From Dermanyssus gallinae (lineage: Eukaryota; Arthropoda; Arachnida; Mesostigmata; Dermanyssidae), in assembly GCA_003439945.1 (NCBI GenBank), contig QVRM01002076.1, positions 272,518-336,517 on the forward strand: a stretch of DNA of 64,000 bases, in the 5' to 3' direction. The notes under the pieces were generated by a model that was not told the DNA's origin, searched no databases, and saw only the letters and a program-made list of their open reading frames with translations. Each line of letters begins with the position of its first letter. The stretch's first letter is position 1. Positions 46,701-58,336 of this stretch are shown here, one piece after another. Both the position numbers and the translations under genes were made by a program.

Positions 46701-47924
46701 ATACAGTCAATTATTGTTTGCGTTACTTAATATAAATTATTTACGTGAATCTGTGTACAGACTTGTCGTCTTCATTCGACTCCCCTCCCGATGATAGAGC
46801 TAACCAGAACAGTTGGACAACCTTCCTGTAAGAAAAGGGGTTAGCAAGCCTGATTCATAGAGACCTTTAGGTTTCTGATAAAGCCAGACTTCGAGCCGTT
46901 AGTAGTCAAACAGTCTGGCATTTGGTTACATGCCCTCCCCTGTCCACTGGGGCGTTTAACTTAGATCTTCGATACAATTAATAGTAATTTACGATGAATA
47001 CACAATTTTGCCGCTAAATTTATTAAAATAATTAGGTAATTTCTACTATTTGCGCGTATTAGTGTAACAACAATGAAAAACGTTGACCTTTCGCAGGAGC
47101 TTACAGGGATAACACGTATGGAGTAAACAGAAATAGATTAAGTTAGTCTTGATGCACAATGCCTAAGGTCTACCGAACCGTGTTCATAATGTAGTGGTCT
47201 ATGTGTTTTATATTATTAAGTTACAGCGCCTCATGTCACCAAGGAGGGAAAACAGTTCTACTTTATCACACACTTCTTATGCATAATCTGCCAAAACCAA
47301 ATCCCCAGTTATCATTAAAAGCGTGTCTTATATCTACAAAAGCCACGCATGTAATTTATTTGCACTTCACTCTCTTTCTCGCGTAACCCTTAAAAATCTC
47401 TACTGCATTGACTGTAGACCACTTATTGGATCCATTGATTGGAGATTTATTTATTTGATTGATTCATTTCTAGCGCTCTATTGATCATGAGGTCAAGAGA
47501 AGGCAGACCTGCAATCAAGTTCCTGCTAATCATGTAAAGAGTTCACCCTTTCCACTTCCGATAGATGGCGTACTATTCCTCTTGTTTTCTCTCTCTCTCT
47601 TTCCACCAAACCTCAAAATATGTACCTAACTTTCTCATACACCCTTTGCAAGTATGCATGCCTTTGCTTTCGATATGGTTATCGAAAAAGCTTAGTTACT
47701 TGTCAACTACGCAACGCAGCACCATCATTTTGGTACGAAAATGGTGGGTATTAAATTTGCCATTGCACGGGTCTCTTAGATGTACATTTTTGGTCGCAAG
47801 GCGAACATTTTACGATTTTGCACGTAAAAGCGTTAACGTAAGGCATAACAACATATTGACTGTTAATGACATTCCTTAATCTGGGTATTCGCTTTTCGCT
47901 ACGCAAGCTATCGAAGTGCCTTCC
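43740..47924. other. Intergenic, no gene seen
   Basis: AT-rich DNA with short TA runs at about 44358-44440. No ORF shows a recognisable motif on either strand. Confidence 0.4.
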
Positions 47925-48160
47925 ATTGTGCAGAATTTTCCGCCGAACACGCCGGTATGAGGATTCCTTCATGCGTTGACTAATTCTCCCACAAACGTAG
48001 ATTTTGCATAACTATGTAGAAGAAAAAAGGCAGAATAACTACTTTTATAAATTTCATCTTCTCTCCTAAACAAGACGTTTCCGCCCCCTCCTTCGATTGG
48101 AAAAAATATTTTCTTGCCGAGTTCTACCGAACCTTAAAATAAGTACACATTGTAATGAAT
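47925..48160. mobile_element. Partial copy of foldback element 1
   Basis: The centre (TTTTCCGCCGAACACGCC, TTCATGCGTTGACT) and right arm (ATTTTGCATAACTATGTAG, CTCCTAAACAAGACGTTTCC, TTCTTGCCGAGTT) align with 31098-31296. The left arm is not seen. Confidence 0.8.
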
Positions 48161-48161
48161 G

Positions 48162-48181
48162 ACCCTGTATATATACAGGGT
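48162..48181. repeat. Perfect 20-bp palindrome at an element junction
   Basis: ACCCTGTATA followed by its exact complement. CAGGGTG with flanking TA looks like the terminal end of a TA-inserting DNA element, probably the left end of the foldback sequence that follows. Confidence 0.85.
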
Positions 48182-48448
48182 GCTTAGAAAATATCTAAAA
48201 ATCGATAATAAGGATTGTAGAGCTCGTTAAAACAAATAGTTTTTTTTCCGAAGGAATATGGTCTCTAAGAAGTATTATTTTGGAATGAGAGAAATTAGTA
48301 CAATTTGTGGCACTGGTGTTTTTGTTCTGCATAGGAGGATAAAATGTGCTGTTGCGAGACAACCAATTATCCTACACAAAAACTAAGCACATCGTCGTCG
48401 AACATATAACGCTAAGCAGAAAATGCGAAGAGGATTTGCAGAAATGAG

Positions 48449-48894
48449 ATTCCTTTATTAGTCTTCACGCCCAATACCTCAAAATCATAACTCTACGACT
48501 ATTCACAGCGCTTAACACTTATACATCCAAATCTGCATTTTATGACGATAATTTTGATACCAAATATATGCGAGCTGTGGTTGCGGAGTAATTAAGGTTT
48601 TTCTGCGGGCATGTCAAGATTGAGCGCATGCATAAATGACTGTGTGGCGACGTTCACTACAGCTGACGTGTCTCGCGACAGCCGCAACGTTGCCTCACAG
48701 ACATTTATGCATGCACTCAGTGTCGACTTGCCATCCGAAACATCTTAATTACTTTGCAACCACAGTTTGCATTGTCATACCATTGGTACCAAAATGATCG
48801 TCATAGGCACATTTGTCTCAACATGTTTTGAGCCTTGTGAATAGTCGTAGGGTTATAACTTTGAAGTATTGGGCGTGAAGGCTAATAAAAATCC
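48449..48894. mobile_element. Foldback (palindromic) element 2
   Basis: Two arms of about 200 bases (48454-48654 and 48686-48889) are inverted copies separated by about 31 bases. TTTATTAGTCTTCACGCCCA pairs with the complement of TGGGCGTGAAGGCTAATAAA; GTTGCGGAGTAATTAAG pairs with CTTAATTACTTTGCAAC; GCATGCATAAATG pairs with CATTTATGCATGC. The left flank back to about 48175 may belong to the same element. It has no coding capacity. Confidence 0.88.
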
Positions 48895-48944
48895 GGCTGG
48901 TCTTAGCGGAGCTCTATGTGTTGCCAGTGGCATTAAAATCTCCT

Positions 48945-49910
48945 GTTAGGACTAAAAGTAGAATGCCACTTTGCCTTAAACAAGGAAGATGGATTATCTA
49001 AAGGAGCTCACAAGGTCAAGCAAACATTCAGACTATAGTAGCAGTAAAAACGTCCCAGCTATCTATATAATTTTAAGAGTCTGAGCCATGGTCGGTTAAA
49101 ATGTTTCTAGCCCTGGGTTTATGTCAACCGGTTTAACGGGCAAAGCTAGCCTTGTGGCGAAGGGCTTGGGCGCCGGCAGAATGTTTGGTTGGGGGATCCA
49201 CAAGCGCACTTTTTCTATTTGCATTCCAAATTTCGGACAAGCTGCCTCGTTAGCCGCGTGTCCCTCGGCGAGGCCATACTAGACTAGTGGATGGATTATC
49301 AATCTACCTACATAAACGTATACCGTCGGCGCAATGCATAAAGAACGATTTCTGTGTGAGCCTTTTGACTATGAGGGTGAACATAGTCATCTTCTACCTG
49401 CCCGCAAATCGTGACACGGTGAGTTCTGGTGTATCAGGTCTCAACCTGTCTAAACCAACTATTATCAGTTGCGACTTATTTAGGCCCGTATTGATGGTGT
49501 AACTACTAATGATAAAGGATAGATGCGGCTCCTATTTATAGAACACTTCGGTCTAAGATGTGCAAGCGCACGCAAAGACCACACGAATGCAAGCTGTAAT
49601 GGACGCAGCATCATTGATCTATTATTTCACAACCTAGTCGATGGCGAAGACTTGTATCAGCAAATGTAAATATTCCTGACATTTGGGGGGAAACAGCGAA
49701 AGGACCAACACTTAGTTTGAACTGCTAGAGAGAACTTTTAGAGGTACAGTCAAGTAGGAAACACCGAAGCAGAGGAGATCACGACAGTGGTTATCTCAGT
49801 TAGCTTGACCGTTTTTGGGTGCTCAAACTTTTGCGCCAAGTGAGGGTAAACGCACTACCACCGCTGATAGTCAGACGCAAGTTTGACTACATTAATAGTA
49901 TTCTATATAA
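48945..49910 (+). pseudogene. Probable decayed R1-like endonuclease
   Basis: The plus strand gives VNIVIFYLPANRDTVSSG and LSKPTIISCDL near 49375-49480, resembling the YLPP and GDFN blocks of LINE APE-type endonucleases, then SIIDLLFHNLVDGEDLY near 49610-49660, resembling the SxIDL block at the end of the domain. Key Asp and Asn residues are altered and frames are broken. Confidence 0.45.
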
Positions 49911-50344
49911 TTGCGAGACGGTACGCCTGACTTTGTGTTGGTTGTATGTATCTGCCCTTTGAGGTAGAGAAAGTAAGTCGGGTCCTGCGATCTCTTTTGA
50001 GGAGAAGAGTACGGGGCTAAGCCAAGTGTAATACGAGCATTGAGAGCAGTCTAAGCTGCTTTTGGCTATTCCGGATTTCGGTGTCGATTAAACCGTTGTG
50101 CCGGAAAAAAATTGGCCGGAGAAGTCGGGAAGCGCGTGATTAAATCTATAAATCTAATTAAGAGCTCAAGTCTACGGATCATCAGGAGCAGCTGAACCAC
50201 GCTGCAGCGTGATGGTTATTATTTAAAAAAAAATAAAACTTTCCGACGAAACAGATTTGTAAATGAAAGCTTAATAAACAAACTGCCACATCTGTGCAAC
50301 TGAGAAGCATTACGTAATTAACGAAGATCCGTTAGATGTGTCAC

Positions 50345-51120
50345 ATGTGCTAATCTAGATAACGCCTTCCACAGCTCCGATTCGGGGATGCGTCGAGAGC
50401 CATCGCTTGGAGCGTTTTTGGCTGTCCCGGCCTAATCCTAAGGCTGGTTCGCCTTTGCTTATTTCTCCTTCTTTCCCTTTCACCTGCGGGCGCTCCCTCT
50501 AGACTAAATCGGGGGCTACCGTTAAAACGAGCTCTCCTGGCAGTTTCCTTGACCACCTTTAAAAACATGACAGCCTCGAAAAGAGCACAGGATTCCCTCC
50601 ACGCCTTCGCCGATGTCCGCATGTGTGTTACGACCTCTTTAATCGGTTTTCCTCTTACGGTGGTCGCATCCGCGTCTTTGGACTCTCGGAGGGCCGGACA
50701 CCGCAGAACTGAGTGTTTGACATCGTTTCTCTTATCTTTAGGTTAAAGATGAGGTCTCTGGTCCAGCTCCCCACGGGCGGCCTCCGAGAGTCTCCCGGCT
50801 GCACTGCGACCCACTCCTCATGCCACCGGGCGAATGTTCTTAATCTAGCAGTTTAGTCTAGATCGCCATCCTTCCATCTTATGGCCCGCTCACTTGCCAG
50901 CAAACCCCATGATAGCATCTTGAACAGAAGCGGCCGCGGTCGACACCGTGCGGTAAACTCGGCAGACACGAATGGCTCCAAGGTATGACTGGACCCTATT
51001 TTTACTCCACGGTGAATGGTGAGCGTTATCGCAGTATGAACCTTAAATGTATTTGGCCTAATTTAGACGGAATTGGTGCGACTGAACTCTGGTCCCAACA
51101 AGATGATGCCACAAACCATA
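50345..51120 (-). mobile_element. R1-like LINE C-terminal fragment, inverted
   Basis: The minus strand reads RLRTFARWHEEWVAVQPGDS and PVGSWTRDLIFNL near 50740-50860, then SVLRCPALRESKDADATTVR (remnant of the zinc motif region), GKPIKEVVTHMRTSAKAWRE and LFEAVMFLKVVKETARRARF to about 50530. These correspond block by block to the 24-kb copy (RPMKEVVAHMMTSAEAWREA). Frameshifts are present. Confidence 0.75.
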
Positions 51121-51488
51121 CAGCCTAAACAATTGAGCTTTGATGATGAAGGAATCCGGACGGGCAGTCTAGCGTAACTTGGCAATCCAGCTCAATCTAT
51201 CAATATATTTCAAGTTCTAGCAGTTTAACGCCGTTAAACTTTCCTCTGACGATTTTAACACTTTTCTGACCTTTTTTAACACTAAGGTATACGCTAATCA
51301 TCCCACGATCATAAGCGAACCAAAAACCAGCATTGGAGAGTGCAATAATGCAATTCAGCATGATCTATTTACAGCTTGTGAAAATAAAAAGGGCCACTAA
51401 AGGGGCTTTAGTGTTTATGTTAGTTTGAGGATCTTAGATTATATTTTGAATGTCTTAAAAATATATATATCTACATAGTGGAGGAAAG

Positions 51489-51489
<1 letters not shown>

Positions 51490-51519
<30 letters not shown>

Positions 51520-51538
51520 TATTTATATATATAGATAT

Positions 51539-51620
<82 letters not shown>

Positions 51621-51622
51621 AT
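51490..51622. repeat. (TA)n microsatellite
   Basis: About 130 bp of TA with a few interruptions; abuts a family B SINE region. Confidence 0.95.
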
Positions 51623-51689
51623 GTCTCTAGAAGTATATTTTTAAGGATATTATTTTTAGTTCTAGACAATCCTCCGTTCCCTATAGGCT

Positions 51690-51935
51690 TGGACCTCATC
51701 GTGAGGCATATGTGCAATGCACCGAGGGCCGGACATGTTGAGATATCTAGGGTTTCCCCAACAGACCTTGTGGCAGTATGGCCGCTGACTCTCAACGGTA
51801 TGGTTTATAAGCTATTCTTAGTGAGCATCGTTCAAAGAAAATTTGATTAACAATAGAGATCGAACCGGCGACACCCGGTAGGTGACAATTTTGATTTAGC
51901 GCGCTATTTTTCTAGACTACGCCGCCACTATAGTA
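51690..51935 (-). repeat. tRNA-derived SINE, family B, copy 1
   Basis: Minus strand: head GTGGCGGCGTAGTCTAGAAA (A box), GGTTCGATCTC (B box) about 60 bases on, a body with TTTGAACGATGCTCACTAAG, then GGGGAAACCCTAGATATCTC and AACATGTCCGGCCCTCGG. Confidence 0.75.
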
Positions 51936-51958
51936 TATTGGAGTGGTCACTGCATGCT

Positions 51959-51960
<2 letters not shown>

Positions 51961-52011
<51 letters not shown>
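51961..52011. repeat. (TA)n microsatellite
   Basis: A TA run of about 50 bases followed by a short GA repeat. Confidence 0.95.
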
Positions 52012-52013
<2 letters not shown>

Positions 52014-52144
52014 AGCGAGCGAGAGAGAGAGGATTCAACGACTACTCCCAACAGAAGAAGCGTGGAACTGCATTTTCAGTCATAGCTGTTTTAAGCGCTT
52101 TCGTACATTAGCGAGCTTTCTTTTTTACTACATCTCCTCTATTA

Positions 52145-52320
52145 CTAAATAAAGGCATACGTCTGTCACCCTTTTACACCAGGGGCGCTTAAGGAACATC
52201 TTATGATATCTTAGGTTTCCTCAACAGTCCTTGGCTGTTGCTCTATTTTTAATAAGTATCGCTTAAAGGAAATTTCACCAACACCGCCGACACCGCGGTG
52301 CGGTGTCGCCGCGCCCTCGC
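52145..52320 (-). repeat. SINE family B, copy 2, with LINE-like tail
   Basis: Minus strand: GAGGAAACCTAAGATATCAT matches the family B body. It then runs into TTAAGCGCCCCTGGTGTAAA and AGGGTGACAGACGTATGCC, which match the 3' end of the LINE at 56190-56620. Confidence 0.75.
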
Positions 52321-52395
52321 CGCCAAAAACTGATTTCAAATCTACTCTATATAGCATGCACTACTGTATTGTTATCTTTCCTATCTAAATGCATA

Positions 52396-53336
52396 CGGAA
52401 CAATCAAATGAAAAGGTACGAAACGACGTAACAACCATTCCGGTTGAAATTCGATAATGCCTCTTTAGAATGACGTAGTGATACATCTAGGGACGCAAAT
52501 GGAGTGACAGCGTGGTTGAGTGCATGCGCGGGCATCTACGGAAGATGTTCAATCGGCCGATATTCTTCACCGGATGGTAGCCGTATTCGAGGGAGACCGT
52601 GTTCGACAGGTTAGTGAAAAAGTGGAGTCCTGCTTTCGTGAAGGCCGGATGTGTTTAAGTGATGACCCGACACAAGTCCGGCAAACACAATAATTACAGC
52701 CGAGCTGTATTCATAAGGTTAACGACTTGGTGAGAAGTGATCGGCGTGTCACAATACAAATGTTGGCAGTGATTGTGGGGATCAGCGTTCGAACAGTGCG
52801 GAACATTTTGCGCGACAGGTACAATTACCGCAAAGTTCGCGCAGTGTAGGTTCCGATGAAGCTCAGCAAAGCGCAAAAGGGACTATGTATGGAACCAGCA
52901 CTGCAATCGTCTTTTTTAACGTCCGAGATCCGATATTCATCGAGTTCCTTAAGCACGGAAAAACATAAACAGTGACCTGTACTGTGAAACACCCCGTAGC
53001 CGCAACTCTATCAAGAGCAACCGGTTTGGGCTATCCACAGCGGGAGCGGTTCTGCTTCGCAGTAACGCGCGCTAAAAGGTCTCCAGAGTCACACAAAGTG
53101 CACTGGCCAAGTTCAAGTCGGAACGGTTTAGGCATCCGCTCTACAGCCCTGACATGTCGCCCTGCGACTTCCACCAGTTTGACCCGCAAGAACATCTCAA
53201 AGAGAGGCGCTTTTACTCGGACGACGAGCTGAAGGACAGTTGGATAGTTGTGCTTAGGCCAGTAGCGGTTACTTTTAAATAAAGTATGTAACTGTACTCA
53301 AAGTGTAGTTTCATACCTTTTTATTTGAGCACTCCT
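52396..53336 (+). mobile_element. Mariner-like DNA transposon, decayed, with terminal inverted repeats
   Basis: The left end (GGAACAATCAAATGAAAAGG) and right end (reverse complement GAGTGCTCAAATAAAAAGG) are inverted repeats sharing TCAAAT-AAAAGGTA-GAAAC, flanked by TA. Between them is a broken transposase: VNDLVRSDRRVTIQMLAVIV and GISVRTVRNILRD (the helix-turn-helix region), VPMKLSKAQK, then LAKFKSERFRHPLYSPDMSP with CDFHQF (the third catalytic Asp block) and a short C-terminus. Stops and frameshifts throughout; inactive. Confidence 0.85.
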
Positions 53337-55035
53337 CATATATAATATGTTTGTCGTTAATTGCAGTGAAGCTCGATCATGTTTTGTATTGGCTCCCGTA
53401 AAATGGAATACTACGAAAATACTGAGTGTGATTTTTGTAGCGATAATTGCACCATCCAGCGTTTCTATAGTGAGTGTTTGAACGGTGCATAGCGTATGAC
53501 TAGACGCACTCTGGTTACTCCTCAAAAGTTCCGACCCTTTTCGGGCACTCTGACAATTGTGTTCAATCTGCAAACGTCATCGCGAGTCACAAAGAGCCAC
53601 ATGCGGATGAGGACGCTGACTTGCGGCGCACCGTCAGGGGGATCGCAAATCGATCGTAGTGCAGGAACATCGGAAATTCTAGACGGAGATGCGAAGGTGT
53701 AAGCAAAAGTAATTTGGCTAACACCACGCACTCTGCACACGTTGCAGAGAGCAATCAACGTGACAAATCGTTTACGCTGGTGATGCTTAAGCGTAGGCAG
53801 AAGGCTCTATCCCGTGAGCAACTTCACTTGGACAAGCTGAGAAAATAGCCTAGCCTTTAAAATAGTCGTCCGAGGAAAGGCCACCGAGGACCATGTTTTT
53901 CATTCGTTCGTTCTTTGACTCGTCGTTTGTTGACGGCGGCACATCGCTGTTGTTATGCAAGGTCATATTCATTCCACACACAGTCGTAGCTTTAACCTCA
54001 TTTAAGGTGAAAATTCACGGCGCCCGTGTCACATTACGCAGTCGACTTAGTACGCGAAGAGCTCACAAACGCTGTTTAAACATCCTTGATGATGTCCACT
54101 GAAGGTAACACTTATTCGCCTTTTTGCACTGGTTTTGTCCGCGGGCCAACTTCTTGAGTGTTCAATGCGTCGTTATTCCCTTTAATTCCATTTTTCACCA
54201 TGTACGACCAACTGCGCTTCCAATGTGGTCAGACGATTAAACGCATTCCACGGAGGCGCAAAGTGGTAAGTTAGGGCTTCAGGCTTCCTTTCCTCTTAAT
54301 AACATTCCGAGGGCTTTGCTTTAACATATCTATACGGTTCAACTGAACGGGTTGTGGAATCGAACAGTCTGCGGCAAAGTGATCCATGCTGTAGCATCCA
54401 AAACTGCATTGGGTCGCAGTATAACACAACCTGCTTTCGACCCAAGCTGATGTCCGATGAGAAGCGATTTCGATTACGTTATTAGATTCTGACACAACGT
54501 TGCTCATCGTATTTTGGTTTTGGCTCGAGCCACCTCAGGATATCTTGCCTTTCACAGAAGAGCGCGCTCCACTTATTCTGGCAGATAGTTTAACACCCAC
54601 TCACTCTTGCAGCAAGGTGCCCCTATTCTCTTCGGAATCAACAACAATGACGAGCTCTCCAGTTTTTGTAAAGCGAAGTTCCTCAGTTGTTTCCTTTGGA
54701 TGACCCACAATACAGTCACGGACTTGTTGAAAATATTTCTGTAGCTGTTCGCCGCTGGCAGAAAATATCACTGCGTTTTGCCTGGTCACGCCCATCTTCG
54801 GTATCTGCGATCTCCGTTGGCGGTGCACCGTAGTAAACCCTGCATCATTAGACTCATCCTCCTCATCACACTGTACCTCTTTTCGGCTTCGTTCTTTGCG
54901 TCCGGGCTTGATTCGGGGTCCTCATGCAATATGCGGGACTCTTTCACTCGCACATCTTCGACGGGACTCGATGCAGCGCGCTTTTCTCGACCTCCAGCAA
55001 CGCTAGTCGCAATAAATATACGTGTATAAACAACT
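53337..55035 (-). pseudogene. Probable LINE ORF1 (gag-like) relic
   Basis: Minus-strand pieces read DEEDESNDAGFTTVHRQRRS then VIFSASGEQLQKYFQQVRD and ELRFTKTGELVIVVDSEENR (about 54600-54880). A cysteine/histidine cluster resembling a zinc knuckle (CSFGCYSMDHFAADC, about 54375-54420) follows. The order fits ORF1 of an R1/I-type LINE, but the cysteine spacing is not canonical and frames are broken. Confidence 0.45.
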
Positions 55036-55580
55036 TACGCTGATGGCGACGTTGTCAATTCCAACGCCACGAAGAGATCAATAAAAGAGGAGAGGTAACT
55101 GATGCACTTCTGAGCATACACCCTGCCCAAATTAATATCTAACCACGCATGCTCTCATTGATGCACCAGTCTCCAAGAAAGTCTCACTCAAAAAACGGCA
55201 AATACACTATTTTGCAGGAGCATCATCTCGGCACAGCCGCATGATTGAATTCGTAAAATCACAATTGGAGCTATGCTGAGGATTAATTATAACGGTCTTA
55301 GCTAATATCAGACGTCAGAAGACTGACAGCGAAGTTTTTCCAAAAACTTTGAGTTTTCAGCAAATAAACGTTCGTCGGATAGTGTTCGATTTAAACCTCC
55401 AGACGGTAGCAGGAGACCCTCGAGCATGTCCGACTCAAAAGATTTAAATTCTAGGCAAAAGTCCATAAAATATGCACGTTTTTGGAGTACTTTGGTCAAT
55501 TTTGGTTGAGACATATAAAGTGCTGTGAACACGATTAGCACACAGGTACAGGACCTAATATAATTTTGCAAACAGCAAAA
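55036..55580. other. No gene seen
   Basis: AT-rich sequence between LINE relics. An 87-codon minus-strand ORF (55308-55571) has no known motif. Confidence 0.4.
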
Positions 55581-55581
55581 C

Positions 55582-56205
55582 GTGGTGTTGACAGTGTGTT
55601 CGCTTTCAATGGTGGTGAATGCTAAAGAAGGACGAGACTATCGGGGTACGTGCAGGGCAGCAAATTACGAATACTTGTCTCTTGAATACATTCAAGACAA
55701 TCCAAGGGCCATGGCCTCTGATGGAGTGCACCATGGGGAGGTAAGTGCTGTACTAGCGGCACGGCCAATTGGCAAGAGGGCGTGCGATTGGCACAATATT
55801 AGGCCCATAATAATTAAAGTAATCAATGCGCAAGTAGGACATACGGGAACGGAACACGGTAGAGGGACGCAGACGTGGAATCAACAGAATCGGAGCAGCG
55901 CAAATTTTTCAGGCACGCGGTATGGGCATTTAAGCGAGGGGGGAACGGTAGGGTACAGACACAGACCCACAGGATGGGACAACAGGTACAGGGACAAAAG
56001 AGAAAGGAGGGGGCAATATGGATACAGGGAAGAGTGGGACAACAGGTATAGGGGGAATCAAGACAACGGGAGCTACTTCCCGAGGGAGGGGAAGCACATA
56101 GGAGCAGTGGCGATCAAGGGGGCACTGGAGATCATCAGACGGTTGGCCATCCGTGGTATAGAGAGGAGATGTATGGAAAGAAAAAGTGGAAAAGGGGCGG
56201 GCTAG
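55582..56205 (+). pseudogene. Unrecognised 207-codon ORF, probably part of a LINE
   Basis: An open frame rich in Gly, Arg and Tyr, with a repeated WDNRYR motif (near 55976 and 56036) and many charged residues. I do not recognise a domain. It runs directly into the zinc-motif frame of the LINE 3' end, so it may be LINE coding sequence. A host gene is not excluded. Confidence 0.35.
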
Positions 56206-56620
56206 AATGGAAAATTCAAGAGCGAGTGGGCTATTGGCAGATGCCAGGGCAGGGATGTTGGATACAAGGATACATAGAGCTAAATATAAGGAGGGGCAAA
56301 GTACAGAATGTCGAGCGTGTGGGCTAGAGAATGAATCAAACGAGCATATTATTAAAGAGTGCATAGCCTTAGGGGGAAACAGAGATATAGAGCTGTCGCA
56401 GGCCCTAGATTTTTCCATATGTTGGAAATGACCCGGTCGATATTACAAAGAAGAGGTTATCACAATGGAAGGCAAATACACAGTAGGTATTGAAGTAGAC
56501 ATGGATTATATGGATGCGTAGGTAATATATATGCTGCCGCTCTAAGCGCCCCTGATATAAAAGAGTGACATGCGTATTTAGGTATACATGCCAAGCAAAC
56601 AATAAATCAATAAATCAATC
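56186..56620 (+). mobile_element. LINE 3' end: RT C-terminal zinc motif and 3' UTR
   Basis: The frame from 56186 to the TGA at 56429-56431 has HRAKYKEGQSTECRACGLEN followed by ESNEHIIKECIAL, a CCHC motif (C-x2-C-x7-H-x4-C) typical of the C-terminus of I/LOA/R1-type LINE proteins. A 3' UTR of about 170 bases follows, with CTCTAAGCGCCCCTGATATA and AGAGTGACATGCGTATTT, ending in an AATAAATC/AATC-type tail near 56602-56620. The UTR is shared with SINE family B copies. Confidence 0.75.
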
Positions 56621-56749
56621 AATAATTATAATAATATATAAACATTTTACATAGCACTTAACGTGAGTAGTGTAGGACACGTGTACGTTCATTGTCTCGT
56701 ACCAAGTGACCGAACAGCACTTAGTGGAGTTGTATGATTTTTTATATAG

Positions 56750-57020
56750 GCCACAAACCTTAGATCTACCATCACGACAACGCACCGGCACATCGATACT
56801 AATTTTGTATTATTAGATGGAAAATTCGTTTTTCACATTTCAAATTTGCAGGAACAACTCAATTCGATTCTGAAAAACGCGTTTAAAAGGTTTCGAAGAG
56901 TGCGAACGAAATTAGAAGAGGTGCGTTGCAGCGGGCGGGAGCTATTTTAAACAGAACAAAATCACTTTTAAAGAATAAATATATGTTTTATAACTATGCA
57001 TCAGAACTTTTCGATTTGCC
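56750..57020 (+). pseudogene. Possible Tc1/mariner transposase remnant
   Basis: The peptide YHHDNAPAHR (near 56775-56805) matches the second catalytic Asp block of Tc1/mariner transposases, and KRCVAAGGSYF (near 56918-56950) resembles the mariner C-terminal end. The sequence between is not recognisable. Confidence 0.4.
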
Positions 57021-57023
57021 TTC

Positions 57024-57026
<3 letters not shown>

Positions 57027-57054
<28 letters not shown>
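57027..57054. repeat. (TA)n microsatellite
   Basis: Short TA run directly after the transposase remnant. Confidence 0.9.
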
Positions 57055-57055
<1 letters not shown>

Positions 57056-58336
57056 GACAAGAGTCACTTGAGGGTTTTAAACATATTTTCATAAAACACA
57101 AAGTAAACTAAGTTTGGTAAAAATTACCCCACATAACATTATGTGTAAAGGATGACGTCAGAGAGGTGGCCATCTCGGGAGTTTCGGCATTGTATATAAA
57201 GGGTACATAATTGTTTAGCATAATGTGGTTGTTATCTTTGAAATTTCCTACAGAATATCTTTCTTTTGCTCTTCGGTAGCGAACACCTTGCTCTTCAAAG
57301 AAAAAGCCACTGAAAAGTCCAGGCGCATCAAGTCGCACAAACGAGGTGGTCACGGAGCGTCTGCTTTTGATATCACGCACCTACTTTTTTTTACTGAACG
57401 AGTTTTTACAGCACAACTCATGTAAAATCATTACGGTGAAAAAGTGTAAAACAATGATGTTGACAAACACTTGCCGTGAAAGCCGCCACTTTGGTATGGC
57501 GGCCAAATTCGAGGCAAGCCCCCAGACGACTTTTGCCTCTCTCTATATATATACAGAGTTTTCCAATAAACAAAATAAAGCAAATAAAACAAAATATACA
57601 AGGTTTCCCAAAATCAGAGCGTTTTTCAATTGGAATTTTCGTCGTATCAGGAGTGCGCATTGGTTTTACTGCTAGCTGAAGTAGTGGCGGTCAGCAAGAT
57701 CTGATTTTATAGAACCACTTCTGTTTAGGTTTTCGGGCCTCAACGAACTACTAGGATCCTGCTAACACACTATTGTTGTAGCTGTGATGAATGCACGTGT
57801 TAATGAAGTCTAGCATTTGACAACATTTGTAGACTTCATCGCTAGCTAGCTGACCACAAATATCGGCTTCAACACGCTTCTTTCCTTCTAGGCCGGTACG
57901 AGCGCGATCCGTATCCGCTCGATTCTTTTATCTCCTCCGTGTGGTACCAATAACAAAAGATGGCCTAGACTGTCCCCACTGGACTGATGACCATTATCGC
58001 GGTGTTGGTGTCGGCGTCGCCGTCAAAAGAAGGTCGTCCTGGCACGGGAAATGTAGGATGTGCGGCCACGACCACACCGCCTAGGAGAGCTTTTGAGGGA
58101 GAAACCGGCCGGAAATAAGCAGACTGGCCGAGCCTATTCAAGGTACGGTAGACCACAACAATGAGGTACATACACTACAGCTGTTCGTACCGCCAGACTG
58201 GCGAGCATTTTTGGGTTGTCGGTCTCTGATAGCAGCAGCAGCAACAACAAAATGCGTCTAATTAGCGAGGCTGGCACCGTCGTCGATTGGGGCTGAATGC
58301 TAACAGGCGGAATAAAGAGGGCAGAATGTAGCTTAC
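57055..58336. other. No gene supported
   Basis: Mostly AT-rich to about 57900, then GC-richer (57960-58330). ORFs there lack motifs, but a candidate exon lies directly to the right. Confidence 0.4.
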
